Assembly (NCBI GenBank): GCA_964397295.1
Contig: CAYNJG010000040.1
Location: forward strand, 1 to 40,874
Length of the DNA stretch: 40,874 nt
DNA from: CAYNJG01 sp964397295
GTDB taxonomy: Bacteria > Planctomycetota > Planctomycetia > Pirellulales > Pirellulaceae
Direction: 5' to 3'
Part shown: in pieces, positions 25,976 through 33,869 of the stretch
Layout of the letters: each line of letters opens with the position of its first letter
How positions within the stretch are numbered: position 1 is the first letter of the stretch
The notes under the pieces: model-generated
The model's database searches: none
What the model was told of the DNA's origin: nothing
Seen by the model: the letters and a program-made list of their open reading frames with translations, nothing else
Position numbers and translations under genes: made by a program

Positions 25976-26941
25976 ATGGGTAACGTGATGAAATTCTTAC
26001 GATGCGCGGCCGTGTTCTTTTCGTTAGTTTCACTTCTTTTTTCTGGCGAGATCGTCACGCCTACTGCGGTGATCGCAACCAGCGAGTTTGGCGAGGTCGA
26101 CGTGTTTGGCGATGGAAACCTTTCAGCAACGTTCGTCACAAACTTGATCGACGGCTCTGGTTTGGTCAACGAAGATGGCACACCATGCACTGAAGACGCA
26201 GAGACGAAATGCTTTCACGACTTTGATGCGAACTCGCTCACTATGTGGGGCGCAGGGTCGTTCGATGCAGGTATCGCAAATGGCGAAACCTCGGAGGAAC
26301 TGGACCCACCAAACGTCGACAACCAAATTGTTGAGTTCGACCTAGGAAGAAGAGTTCGCCTAACCCACGCACACATTTGGCAAAACAATCAAGGCGGCGC
26401 ATTCGGCGCGCTTGCGCCACGGCGTGGAGTAGAAGAGTTTGAGTTCTTGGTTTCCCAATCCACAACAGGGGACTTCGTATCCGTGGGGACGTTTACGCTC
26501 GAGCCAGAACTAGGAGAAGAAAATGTGCCCGCGCAGGTCATCGCGGTCGACGGAGGAGCGTTGGAAGGCGTGCGTCGGGTCCGATTCAACATCAACACAG
26601 TTACTTCACCAGACCCCATCCCAGAACCACCTCATCCTGAATTCGAATTCGTAGGACTTTCCGAAGTTCGGTTCGAGGCCGGCATCCTCGGTGACGCGGA
26701 TCTTGATGGTACCGTTGCATTCGCGGACTTTCTGCTACTATCCTTCAACTTCGGAGACCCTGCTGGCTGGGGAGAAGGCGACTTTGACTTCAACGGCCAA
26801 GTGTCGTTCGCAGACTTTCTCATCCTCTCCTCAAGGTTTGGCGAAACAGGCATCGCGGCGCAAACCGTGCCTGAACCAACGGCTGCATTGATGCTTTCGA
26901 GCGTGCTATTCGCCGCATCCTACTTCCGAAAGCATCGGTAG
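25976..26941 (+). CDS. Secreted discoidin-like / dockerin-like / PEP-CTERM protein
   Basis: 321 aa; the start may be ATG 25976 or ATG 25988. After a signal peptide comes a beta-sandwich domain of the F5/8-type C (discoidin) kind: NQIVEFDLGRRVRLTHAHIWQNN, EFEFLVSQSTTGDFVSVGTF, and GLSEVRFEAG closing it near residue 236. Two dockerin-like repeats follow at about 239 and 268 (DADLDGTVAFADFL, DFDFNGQVSFADFL). A PEP-CTERM tail ends the protein (VPEPTAALMLSS, hydrophobic, RKHR). It shares the dockerin core with the first gene of the window. Likely a surface or matrix protein binding carbohydrate. Confidence 0.88.
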   Translation: MGNVMKFLRCAAVFFSLVSLLFSGEIVTPTAVIATSEFGEVDVFGDGNLSATFVTNLIDGSGLVNEDGTPCTEDAETKCFHDFDANSLTMWGAGSFDAGIANGETSEELDPPNVDNQIVEFDLGRRVRLTHAHIWQNNQGGAFGALAPRRGVEEFEFLVSQSTTGDFVSVGTFTLEPELGEENVPAQVIAVDGGALEGVRRVRFNINTVTSPDPIPEPPHPEFEFVGLSEVRFEAGILGDADLDGTVAFADFLLLSFNFGDPAGWGEGDFDFNGQVSFADFLILSSRFGETGIAAQTVPEPTAALMLSSVLFAASYFRKHR

Positions 26942-26956
26942 CTCTTGAGAAGCCTC

Positions 26957-27673
26957 ATGCGGTCGCTATTCAAATCATTGGTCGTCGTTCTGCTGCCTAG
27001 CTTCCTTTTGTGGTGGTTTCTAAATTCTAGTGCGCCACAGCAAGTCAATCTATTGGAATCGGAAAGCGTGCGTAGACTCCAACACTACGACGAGAATGTT
27101 CAATCCGAAATCAATGCAATTTGGAAACGAATCGAAGTCCAGCTGCAAAAACTGAACCGTGAGGATAGCGTTCGATTGAATCCACCGGCGACGCTCGCTG
27201 AAATCGAAGCGTTAGAACGATTGGTTGGCTATCGTTTGGCAGCTGACTACAAAGCATCCTTGTTAGTTCACAATGGATCTTCGGGAAAGTTCTGCTCCAG
27301 CTATCATCTCCGCTCGGTCGAAAGCATGGTCCACGGTTGGAAAGAAGGCGTTGAATTTGAAGGAGATTATGATGACTATTCGATTCACCCCAATGCAAGC
27401 TCGGGGGGAGTTTTCTGGCATCCCGGATGGGTGCCAGTGGCTAAACGGAACGTCTATTTAATCATCGTTAACATCGAGAACGGCAAAGTCTATCGATGGG
27501 ATGAGGGGTACTACCCGGTTACGTACGAGTCGAGTTCGTGGAAAGCGTGGCTGGAGACCGTGGCCACGAGATTGGAGTCGGGCCAATTGGTGACAGGACA
27601 GAGCACAAGCGGCTATATATGGTGGAAGTACGATCGTGACTACCGTACGCCAGGCTCCGAAGTAACTCGGTAA
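26957..27673 (+). CDS. Membrane-anchored SMI1/KNR4 (SUKH)-like protein
   Basis: 238 aa from ATG 26957, with GAGAAG a few bases upstream; TTG 26945 would add four residues. One N-terminal membrane helix (LVVVLLPSFLLWWFL) is followed by a domain with SUKH features: NPPATLAEIEALERLVGYRLAADYKASLLVHNGSSG, then a W..GWVPVA stretch (HPGWVPVAKRN) and a C-terminal helix (SWKAWLETVATRLESG). SUKH proteins are usually cytoplasmic immunity or regulatory proteins. An anchor on the N-terminus is less usual. It begins 15 bases after the PEP-CTERM gene stop. Confidence 0.68.
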   Translation: MRSLFKSLVVVLLPSFLLWWFLNSSAPQQVNLLESESVRRLQHYDENVQSEINAIWKRIEVQLQKLNREDSVRLNPPATLAEIEALERLVGYRLAADYKASLLVHNGSSGKFCSSYHLRSVESMVHGWKEGVEFEGDYDDYSIHPNASSGGVFWHPGWVPVAKRNVYLIIVNIENGKVYRWDEGYYPVTYESSSWKAWLETVATRLESGQLVTGQSTSGYIWWKYDRDYRTPGSEVTR

Positions 27674-27681
27674 GCACCAGC

Positions 27682-28215
27682 ATGGGTGAACATTTAAAAC
27701 CAGACTTAGACAACAATCGGAAGCGTCGAGCCAAGCGACGCTTTGTTCGTTTCGGCATCAACGGACTGTTGATGGTCACGGCATTATTGGCGGTGCTCAT
27801 TGCGAACGAAACCAATCGCTACCGCGATCGAAAGGTCGTAGAAGCGGCTTTGGTTGGTTCTCGGCAAGAGACGCCAATTCAGTACACATACCGGTTTGCC
27901 AGTCTCGATCGCAATGGCCGTCTGGCGACATCCGTATCAAAGTTGATCGGCCCTCGCTGGAATAGAGTAGTTCGTGGAATCAAAATCAAAGAGGATGAGT
28001 TGAATGAGCGCGTCTTTGATTCCATTACGCGGCTCAGGCACGTTCGCTCTCTTGCTTTTTCCAAGGTTGAACTGACTACGAATCAAACGACCAGACTACG
28101 CAAGATGAAGTCGTTGCAATGGCTACATTTCGCCAACACGAATGTGGATCAGGCCACGATTGATTCGCTGCGTAAAGCTCTCCCCAACACGTTTGTGACC
28201 GCATGCAACGACTGA
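27682..28215 (+). CDS. Small single-pass membrane protein with leucine-rich-like C-terminus
   Basis: 177 aa. A basic N-terminus and one membrane helix (FGINGLLMVTALLAVLIA) are of a kind common in planctomycete membrane proteins. The C-terminal 80 residues look like one or two irregular leucine-rich repeats (SITRLRHVRSLAFSKVELT, then MKSLQWLHFANTNVDQATIDSLRKALP). It starts eight bases after the SUKH-like gene, so the pair is probably cotranscribed. Function unknown. Confidence 0.65.
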   Translation: MGEHLKPDLDNNRKRRAKRRFVRFGINGLLMVTALLAVLIANETNRYRDRKVVEAALVGSRQETPIQYTYRFASLDRNGRLATSVSKLIGPRWNRVVRGIKIKEDELNERVFDSITRLRHVRSLAFSKVELTTNQTTRLRKMKSLQWLHFANTNVDQATIDSLRKALPNTFVTACND

Positions 28216-28227
28216 GTACGCAACACG

Positions 28228-29016
28228 CTATTCCTTCGAAAAATGCTCGTCGCAGAACTCCAACTGAAGACTCAACCAACTCTTCCCTTCTTCGACCTTA
28301 GGTAGTTTGTTGCGTCCACCACCAAGTGCAACACAGGGAATTCCAAGCTTGAGCGCTTTGTCGCGAAGCGCGATCGCGGCCCACGGCGGGTGAATGCGAT
28401 CGCTAGGCTTAGCGTTAGAGTAAATGAAGATCGGCGCTTCGCCTTTGTTCATCAGCGGCAAGATAAACTCCTTCGTTCCTCGAGGTTGCATGATGCTAAG
28501 CACAACTTGTGGTCGGGAACTGAGGCGGCTGACTTGGTCTTGCGATTCCAAGTCAGCGAAGTCGTCGCGGTAAGCCAGGAATTCGCTAATCAGAGCACCA
28601 GCAGAGACGCCGCAACAACAGAGTCGCTGCGGATCGATGTTCCAATCTTTCTCTTTCGAGCGGACAAACTGCACAGCACGGCCACAGTGACGTCCAATCT
28701 CCTGATAGTCGATGTCGTCACTGAGAAACGGATAGTTGCAACACACCACCGCGTATCCCTTCTTTCGATAGGTCTCAAGCATTGTCCGGCGGTTCTTCTC
28801 GAGCTGACTCTTATCTCCATCCCGGAACCCACCACCATGAAACCAAATCAACACCGGTCCAGGCTCGTCCGACTTAGGAGCTGGCCAATAATCGAGCACG
28901 TTGCGTTCGTGTTTCGTGTCGTACTTTACGTCTCGCTGCGGTTCATCGAGATCAGCAAAGCTGGGAGCGACAAGCACACAAGTAAGAAGCAAGAAGATTC
29001 GAAGCGTGGAATTCAT
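28228..29016 (-). CDS. Secreted alpha/beta hydrolase (BD-FAE/lipase-like)
   Basis: 262 aa from ATG 29016, chosen because a signal peptide follows (MNSTLRIFLLLTCVLVAPSFA); upstream in-frame starts (29022, 29082) would bury it. The oxyanion motif is WFHGGGF, and the nucleophile is Ser138 in GVSAG. An acidic residue is present at PSDRIHPPW. At the place where the catalytic His normally lies the sequence is GGGRNKLP, with no His, so activity is uncertain. It converges on the leucine-rich protein gene with 12 bases between stops. Confidence 0.85.
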   Translation of the reverse strand: MNSTLRIFLLLTCVLVAPSFADLDEPQRDVKYDTKHERNVLDYWPAPKSDEPGPVLIWFHGGGFRDGDKSQLEKNRRTMLETYRKKGYAVVCCNYPFLSDDIDYQEIGRHCGRAVQFVRSKEKDWNIDPQRLCCCGVSAGALISEFLAYRDDFADLESQDQVSRLSSRPQVVLSIMQPRGTKEFILPLMNKGEAPIFIYSNAKPSDRIHPPWAAIALRDKALKLGIPCVALGGGRNKLPKVEEGKSWLSLQLEFCDEHFSKE

Positions 29017-29184
29017 GATCATATCTGGGCTTGATAAAACGATATTGGAACTAGCCATCAACATAGGAGACGACCACGACAATTTCCATGAGATGCATGG
29101 CCCTATCCATCGCTAGATTGATCTAAATAGATCCACGCTAAACTCGGAGCACACTGGGTGGTTTTATTTAGAAGCAGGCGGAAG

Positions 29185-29601
29185 CTAACCCACGAATGCG
29201 GTAAATCGTTCCAACGTAGCTGGGCTTACGTGATGCTCAATTCCTTCGGCGTCTGTCGCTGCCGTTTTCGCATCTACGCCAATAGCCAATAAAAACTGGT
29301 AGACAATCTCATGCCGCTCGCGAGATCTTTTCGCGAGACGCCCGCCTTTCGCAGTCAAAGAAATCGGACGATACGCCTGCGTCACCACGAGTCCCTCGTC
29401 CTGCAAGCGAGACACAATTCGCGTAACGGTCACGTGACTAACACCGAAGTGCCGAGCCAGATCGACGACGCGGCACGTACCTTTTTCTTGCAAAATCGTG
29501 GCCACCGCTTCCACGTAGTCTTCTGCCGTTTCGTTGGCATGATCGCTACGCGTTCTGCGATGCGGGTGGGATCGATCTAGGTTTTTGGGTTGTTTTGCCA
29601 T
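29185..29601 (-). CDS. mntR: Manganese-responsive regulator, DtxR/MntR family
   Basis: 138 aa, typical for MntR proteins that lack the SH3-like third domain. It has an N-terminal winged helix (CRVVDLARHFGVSHVTVTRIVSRLQDEGLV) and a dimerisation helix with the metal ligand motif DAEGIEHHVS (Glu, Glu and His of the MntR site). The protein represses metal-uptake genes when Mn(II) is bound. It is divergent from the ABC uptake operon. Two inverted repeats in the shared promoter region are its probable binding sites, one lying 26 bases from its own start, which suggests autoregulation. AAGGAG precedes ATG 29601. Confidence 0.93.
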   Translation of the reverse strand: MAKQPKNLDRSHPHRRTRSDHANETAEDYVEAVATILQEKGTCRVVDLARHFGVSHVTVTRIVSRLQDEGLVVTQAYRPISLTAKGGRLAKRSRERHEIVYQFLLAIGVDAKTAATDAEGIEHHVSPATLERFTAFVG

Positions 29602-29626
29602 GCGGCTTTGACTCCTTGCTCCTAGT

Positions 29627-29642
29627 TGTAGCCTATGCTACA
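29627..29642. promoter_or_regulatory. Probable MntR operator 1
   Basis: TGTAGCCTATGCTACA: perfect 6-bp arms TGTAGC/GCTACA around four bases. It lies 26 bases upstream of mntR and is matched by a second copy 33 bp away centre to centre, about three helical turns. Confidence 0.78.
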
Positions 29643-29659
29643 CTTTGGGCAAACGCAAG

Positions 29660-29675
29660 TGTAGCGTTTGCTACA
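29660..29675. promoter_or_regulatory. Probable MntR operator 2
   Basis: TGTAGCGTTTGCTACA: the same arms TGTAGC/GCTACA with a different 4-base core. It lies 21 bases before the start codon of the binding-protein gene, where a bound repressor would block transcription. Confidence 0.78.
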
Positions 29676-29696
29676 AATCCTGATTTTGGATCAAAT

Positions 29697-30608
29697 ATGA
29701 CGAAAGCTGTTCGTAATTTCTTAGGATCGTTGACGTTCTTCCTGGGGCTCGCTCTTCCGCTTCATGCAGAAGACGAAGCACCAAAGCGAATCGTCGTTTG
29801 TTCAACGACACAGATCGCGGACTTCACGCGACAGATCGTGGGTGATCGATGGGAAGTCCATTGCGTTTTGAAGCCAGGGCAAGATCCGCATCTCTACCAA
29901 ACCAAACCAAGTGACATCAACCTAGTGAACTCCGCGGACTTGTGCCTTGCTAACGGTTGGCACCTAGAGGGCGGTGATTGGATGCAGAATCTAGCAGACA
30001 CGGCAAATAAACCGCTGGTTACATGCGCTGACGGCATAGCCCCCCTGATCTTAAAAGAGAAAGACATCGAGATCCATGATCCACATGCTTGGTTCACGCC
30101 AAAGAACGCAGGCAACTATGTAAAGCAGATCCTGAAGGGCGTTTCAAAAGTTGACCCCGATCACGCCGAAGAATATGAGGTCCGTACGGAACTCTACTTA
30201 CGACAGCTCCAAACCCTGCACGCCTGGATTCAAAAACAAGTGAACTCGATTCCGCCAAAGAATCGAATCCTGATCACCAGCCACGACGCGTTTGGCTATT
30301 TCTGTCGCGAATACAGATTCGAGAGTGCTGCCCCGGCTGGTTGGTCTACAGGTAAAGAAGTCGGCGGCGACATCACACCGGCTCGTCGTCAGAAAACGGT
30401 CGACTCGATTCGCGAATTCGGTGTACGGTCGATCTTCGTTGAAACCAGTGTCAATCCGAAACTAATCGAACAAATTGCCAAAGAAGCTGGCGTCGAGGTT
30501 GGCGGCGAACTGTATTCAGATTCGATGGGCAGGGACGGCACAGCAGGCGAATCATACATTGGCATGATGCGTGAAAATGTCCTGAAGATTGTCCGGGGGC
30601 TGAAGTAA
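29697..30608 (+). CDS. Metal ABC transporter substrate-binding protein (TroA/ZnuA family)
   Basis: 303 aa from ATG 29697; an earlier in-frame start at 29595 would run through both operators and is rejected. A signal peptide is followed by the mature start RIVVCSTTQIADFTRQIVGD. Metal ligands fit the His-His-His-Asp set of TroA-like proteins: DPHLY, DPHAW, SHDAFGYF and LYSDSMG. The long His-rich loop of true ZnuA zinc transporters is absent. Together with the MntR neighbour this favours manganese, though zinc or iron cannot be excluded. It is the first gene of a four-gene operon. Confidence 0.92.
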   Translation: MTKAVRNFLGSLTFFLGLALPLHAEDEAPKRIVVCSTTQIADFTRQIVGDRWEVHCVLKPGQDPHLYQTKPSDINLVNSADLCLANGWHLEGGDWMQNLADTANKPLVTCADGIAPLILKEKDIEIHDPHAWFTPKNAGNYVKQILKGVSKVDPDHAEEYEVRTELYLRQLQTLHAWIQKQVNSIPPKNRILITSHDAFGYFCREYRFESAAPAGWSTGKEVGGDITPARRQKTVDSIREFGVRSIFVETSVNPKLIEQIAKEAGVEVGGELYSDSMGRDGTAGESYIGMMRENVLKIVRGLK

Positions 30609-30611
30609 CAA

Positions 30612-31088
30612 ATGCGCCCGCTGATCGCCATCGTTATCGCTGCTGCCATTTTGGGCGGGGTCAAATTATTCATTGACTCCGAACCGGTTCGCGAAACGCA
30701 CGATCAAACGCATTTTTTGGCAGAACCGTCCACGCAGGACTATGACGTCGAACTTACGCTGTCCTTCGACGCCGGGCCGGATGAATTCAGCCTTTCCGCG
30801 GACGGCGAAGCCCCCAGTGTTCTGCTGCAACTGAACGGGAAAGAGATACTCAAGCGAACCGACAACGTGGCAGCGGCCGACTCTCCGATCGTTTTGCAAA
30901 ACGTAGAAGGGGTGACGATCGGACCAAATGAGTTCTACGTGCAAAGTTCACCAAGCGAAGATAATCTGAAGCCACGTTCGCTACGGCTTCGTGTCTTGCA
31001 GAATGGCAACGTTGTCGGCGAAGAAACTCTATGGCCCGAACAAGGCCAGATCGTGCAAGGCACTCTTTCGATCGAGGTCTCGCAATGA
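30612..31088 (+). CDS. Unknown membrane-anchored protein inside the metal-uptake operon
   Basis: 158 aa, an N-terminal membrane anchor (LIAIVIAAAILGGVKLFI) and a beta-rich extracytoplasmic domain (VELTLSFDAGPDEFSLSADG, then LRLRVLQNGNVVGEETLWPEQG). I do not recognise a family. It starts three bases after the binding-protein gene and its stop overlaps the ATPase start (ATGA), so it is an integral part of the operon. It has no His- or Cys-rich metal site. It could dock the binding protein or assist the permease; this is inference. Confidence 0.8.
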   Translation: MRPLIAIVIAAAILGGVKLFIDSEPVRETHDQTHFLAEPSTQDYDVELTLSFDAGPDEFSLSADGEAPSVLLQLNGKEILKRTDNVAAADSPIVLQNVEGVTIGPNEFYVQSSPSEDNLKPRSLRLRVLQNGNVVGEETLWPEQGQIVQGTLSIEVSQ

Positions 31089-31858
31089 TCGAACACAAGG
31101 CGCCACCCAGCGATACACCGGCGATCGAAGTGAATCACTTGACCGTCAGCTACGGTCCTGTTCCGGCGCTGCTGGATGTATCGCTAAAGGTTCCGAAGGG
31201 GCAGCTTGTTGGCGTGATTGGCCCCAACGGATCGGGCAAATCAACGCTGATCAAGTCGATACTTGGTTTCGTCAAACCGGATGTGGGCGAAGTGAGACTA
31301 TTCGGCGAGTCCGCGGAAAAATCGACAGGCCGCGTCGCCTATGTTCCGCAGCGTGGAAGCGTCGATTGGGACTTTCCGATCACCGTTCGCGAAGTCGCCA
31401 TGATGGGTCGCTATGGAAAAATACCATGGTGGCGTGATCTTGGTCGCGAAGACCGACGAATCACGGACGAGGCTCTCGAAATGGTTCGCATGAGCGATTT
31501 CAAGAACCGTCAAATCGGACAACTCTCCGGCGGACAACAACAACGTGTCTTCATGGCGCGTGCGATGGCACAAGGCGCCGACATCTTATTGTTGGACGAG
31601 CCGTTTGCCGGTGTTGATGCAGCCACCGAACGAGCAATCCTGGACGTTCTCGAACGCACAAAGGCCTCAGGCAGAACGTTGATGGTTGTGCACCACGACT
31701 TGGCAACGGCAGCGGAATACTTCGACTCGCTAGTTTTGTTGAAACAACGATTGTTTGCGTTTGGACCACCGAACGTTGTGCTCGACCAAGAACTGTTGAG
31801 CCAAGTCTACGAGGGAAAACTTCGCGTATTCGCCAACCTCAACAAGGAGGGCGAATAG
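31085..31858 (+). CDS. Metal ABC transporter ATP-binding protein
   Basis: 257 aa from ATG 31085, which overlaps the preceding stop in ATGA; the longer in-frame start at 31031 would run through the end of that gene. All ABC motifs are intact: Walker A GPNGSGKST, the signature LSGGQQQRV, Walker B ILLLDEPFAG and the H-loop in VVHHD. It powers uptake together with the permease that follows, whose GTG overlaps this stop by one base (TAGTG). Confidence 0.96.
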   Translation: MIEHKAPPSDTPAIEVNHLTVSYGPVPALLDVSLKVPKGQLVGVIGPNGSGKSTLIKSILGFVKPDVGEVRLFGESAEKSTGRVAYVPQRGSVDWDFPITVREVAMMGRYGKIPWWRDLGREDRRITDEALEMVRMSDFKNRQIGQLSGGQQQRVFMARAMAQGADILLLDEPFAGVDAATERAILDVLERTKASGRTLMVVHHDLATAAEYFDSLVLLKQRLFAFGPPNVVLDQELLSQVYEGKLRVFANLNKEGE

Positions 31859-33393
31859 TGCTGCAACTACCTATGTTGTTTGACGCGAACGGCCTCCTCG
31901 TACTGGCTGTCATCAATCGATCGATGCAAAAAGCGGCGATCGCGGGCTCGCTTGTCGCGATTGTCTGCGGAGTGATCGGTTGCTTCGTCATCTTGCGTCG
32001 CATGGCTTTTCTTGGTGACGCATTATCGCACGCAATGCTGGCGGGTGTGACGGCGGGCTACCTCTTTATGAACGTCCTCTTCGGATCAGACGCTCACGTG
32101 CCGGCGATGTTTCTGGGTTCGCTTTTGGCAGGAGTTGTCACCGTCGGCTTAATCGGGTTCGTATCGCAGGTATCTCGGATCAAGGAAGATACCGCAATCG
32201 GCGTGATGTACACCGGGATTTTCGCGGCTGGAGGAGTCCTCCACTCGGCCTTCAGCGACCGCATGCATATCGACATCTACCACTTCATTATGGGATCGGT
32301 GCTGGCGATCGAAGACGCCGACCTTTGGATGATTGCGATTATTACAGTCGTCGTTTTGTCCATTGTGATCCTGTTCTTTCGTCAGTTTCAGATTGCCACG
32401 TTTGATCCGGTTATGGCCGCGTCGATTGGCATCAACGTCGTGGCGATGAACTACTTACTGACGGCGTGCACTTCGCTCGTCGTTGTCGGTGCTGTGCAAG
32501 TCGTCGGAGTTGTACTTGTTGTCGGCTTGTTGGTGACGCCGGCCGCAACCGCATATTTGCTGAGTGATCGCTTAACTCGCATGCTGTGGCTGTCGGCGTT
32601 GTTTGGCGTGACGAGCGTTTTGTCGGGATTGTATTTATCGACGTTGATCGACGTTGCCTCTGGACCTGCGATCGTAATCATGAGCACCGCGCAGTTCATG
32701 ACCGTGTTGGCATGTGCACCACGCTACGGCATGATCGCTGACTGGTGGCGCAAGAAAACAATGGTGCCTCAGCAACTGCTCGAGGACGTACTAGGCTGTT
32801 TCCGGCGAAAGATGGACCAACCGCAGCAGCTTGGTGACGTGCTGGCGGCAGTTGATCGCCCTGACGAGCAAGTCCATCGCGCGGTGCGTGATTTGGATCG
32901 TCGCGACTGGCTGGACGTCAACGGCAAGACGTTGAAGCTCACGCCGGAGGGTCAACGCGAAGCGAAGCGGATTTTACGTGCTCACCGACTTTGGGAAACT
33001 TACTTACAACACGTTGGAATGCCAGCCGAGACGTTGCACGATCAAGCTCATCGGCTAGAGCATGTGCACGACGAAGAAACAGTAGATTACTTGGACGACA
33101 AATTGGGCCATCCGCTGACTGACCCGCACGGTTCGGAAATCCCAGAAGACTTCGAGCACCTAGTCCCCGGTGAAGAGGTGAAGGTGAGCTTGCTTCGCGA
33201 AGGCCATCGTGGTGTAGTCACGGCACTATTGCCCGAAGTTGACAAGTTACCACTGAAAGTTGGCATGCACGTAGTTGCTGGTCCGCGAGAAGATAACGAG
33301 CGAGTGTGGACGCTGGAGATCCCGGATGGCAGCCGAATACAACTGGATCACGATTTAGCGGACGCGGTGACGGTTCGCCTGGAAAAAAGTTAG
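31858..33393 (+). CDS. Metal ABC permease fused to a DtxR-like regulator domain
   Basis: 511 aa. Residues about 1-290 are a standard ABC-3 family metal permease with eight or nine helices (FLGDALSHAMLAGVTAGYLF, VGAVQVVGVVLVVGLLVTPAATAYLL). After WWRKK near residue 296 comes a soluble half resembling a whole DtxR/MntR protein: a winged-helix-like part (QLGDVLAAVDRPDEQVHRAVRDLDRRDWL), the dimerisation helix with AHRLEH at 397-402, where His398, Glu401 and His402 match DtxR metal ligands, then a FeoA/SH3-like end (LVPGEEVKVSLL). GTG 31858 overlaps the ATPase stop. The fusion may let the transporter sense cytoplasmic metal directly. Confidence 0.92.
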   Translation: MLQLPMLFDANGLLVLAVINRSMQKAAIAGSLVAIVCGVIGCFVILRRMAFLGDALSHAMLAGVTAGYLFMNVLFGSDAHVPAMFLGSLLAGVVTVGLIGFVSQVSRIKEDTAIGVMYTGIFAAGGVLHSAFSDRMHIDIYHFIMGSVLAIEDADLWMIAIITVVVLSIVILFFRQFQIATFDPVMAASIGINVVAMNYLLTACTSLVVVGAVQVVGVVLVVGLLVTPAATAYLLSDRLTRMLWLSALFGVTSVLSGLYLSTLIDVASGPAIVIMSTAQFMTVLACAPRYGMIADWWRKKTMVPQQLLEDVLGCFRRKMDQPQQLGDVLAAVDRPDEQVHRAVRDLDRRDWLDVNGKTLKLTPEGQREAKRILRAHRLWETYLQHVGMPAETLHDQAHRLEHVHDEETVDYLDDKLGHPLTDPHGSEIPEDFEHLVPGEEVKVSLLREGHRGVVTALLPEVDKLPLKVGMHVVAGPREDNERVWTLEIPDGSRIQLDHDLADAVTVRLEKS

Positions 33394-33452
33394 GCTAGAA
33401 GCTGCGGCATGAGCGCCAGCCACTCGGCGAAGTGCTAACCAGGAATCGAAAA

Positions 33453-33755
33453 ATGACAGACGAAGAAAAACAACCGCCACTGATTCGACCAATCTCCGTG
33501 CCGCTGGACGTGCCGGTATTTAACGTACTGATCTACGTGAAGCACGAAGATGGCAAAGTTCTGGCGAGAGTCGCAAATCTACATGACCTTGAGTTCAGTG
33601 CGTCCAGCGAGCCTATGGCTCTCAAGCAAGCGATAACAGAAGTGAAATCACGGCTGGCAAAATGGCATGGCGCCGGTGAGACGATTCCTTGGATTGACCC
33701 CGCACCAAAGCCTGAAGAAGGCGAGCAAGAGCGTCACGTTCCCGTGCATCTCTGA
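33453..33755 (+). CDS. Small protein of unknown function, HicB-like fold possible
   Basis: 100 aa from ATG 33453. It is soluble, with a proline-rich start and end. The middle (VLIYVKHEDGKVLARVANL, then MALKQAITEVKSRLAKW) follows the strand-strand-helix plan of HicB/UPF0150 proteins, but no HicA-like partner is adjacent, so an antitoxin role is not supported. It lies 60 bases after the metal operon and 114 bases before the peptide transporter start. Confidence 0.55.
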   Translation: MTDEEKQPPLIRPISVPLDVPVFNVLIYVKHEDGKVLARVANLHDLEFSASSEPMALKQAITEVKSRLAKWHGAGETIPWIDPAPKPEEGEQERHVPVHL

Positions 33756-33869
33756 TTGCTTGCTCCAATAAATGCTTTGGACAAGTCGCGCAGACGTGCA
33801 TCTTGGGTTCCACGAATTCGCGTTGCACGATACATTCGACACGCTCACCTAACCAACAGCGAGGTTCGC

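Noticed and set aside
28390..29034. 214-codon plus-strand ORF
   Set aside because: It lies wholly antisense to the alpha/beta hydrolase, which has clear motifs.
29595..29696. In-frame upstream extension of the binding-protein gene
   Set aside because: It would translate both MntR operators and place the signal peptide 35 residues inside the protein.
33453..33755. HicB antitoxin of a toxin-antitoxin pair
   Set aside because: No HicA-like small basic toxin is adjacent; only the fold-level resemblance is retained.
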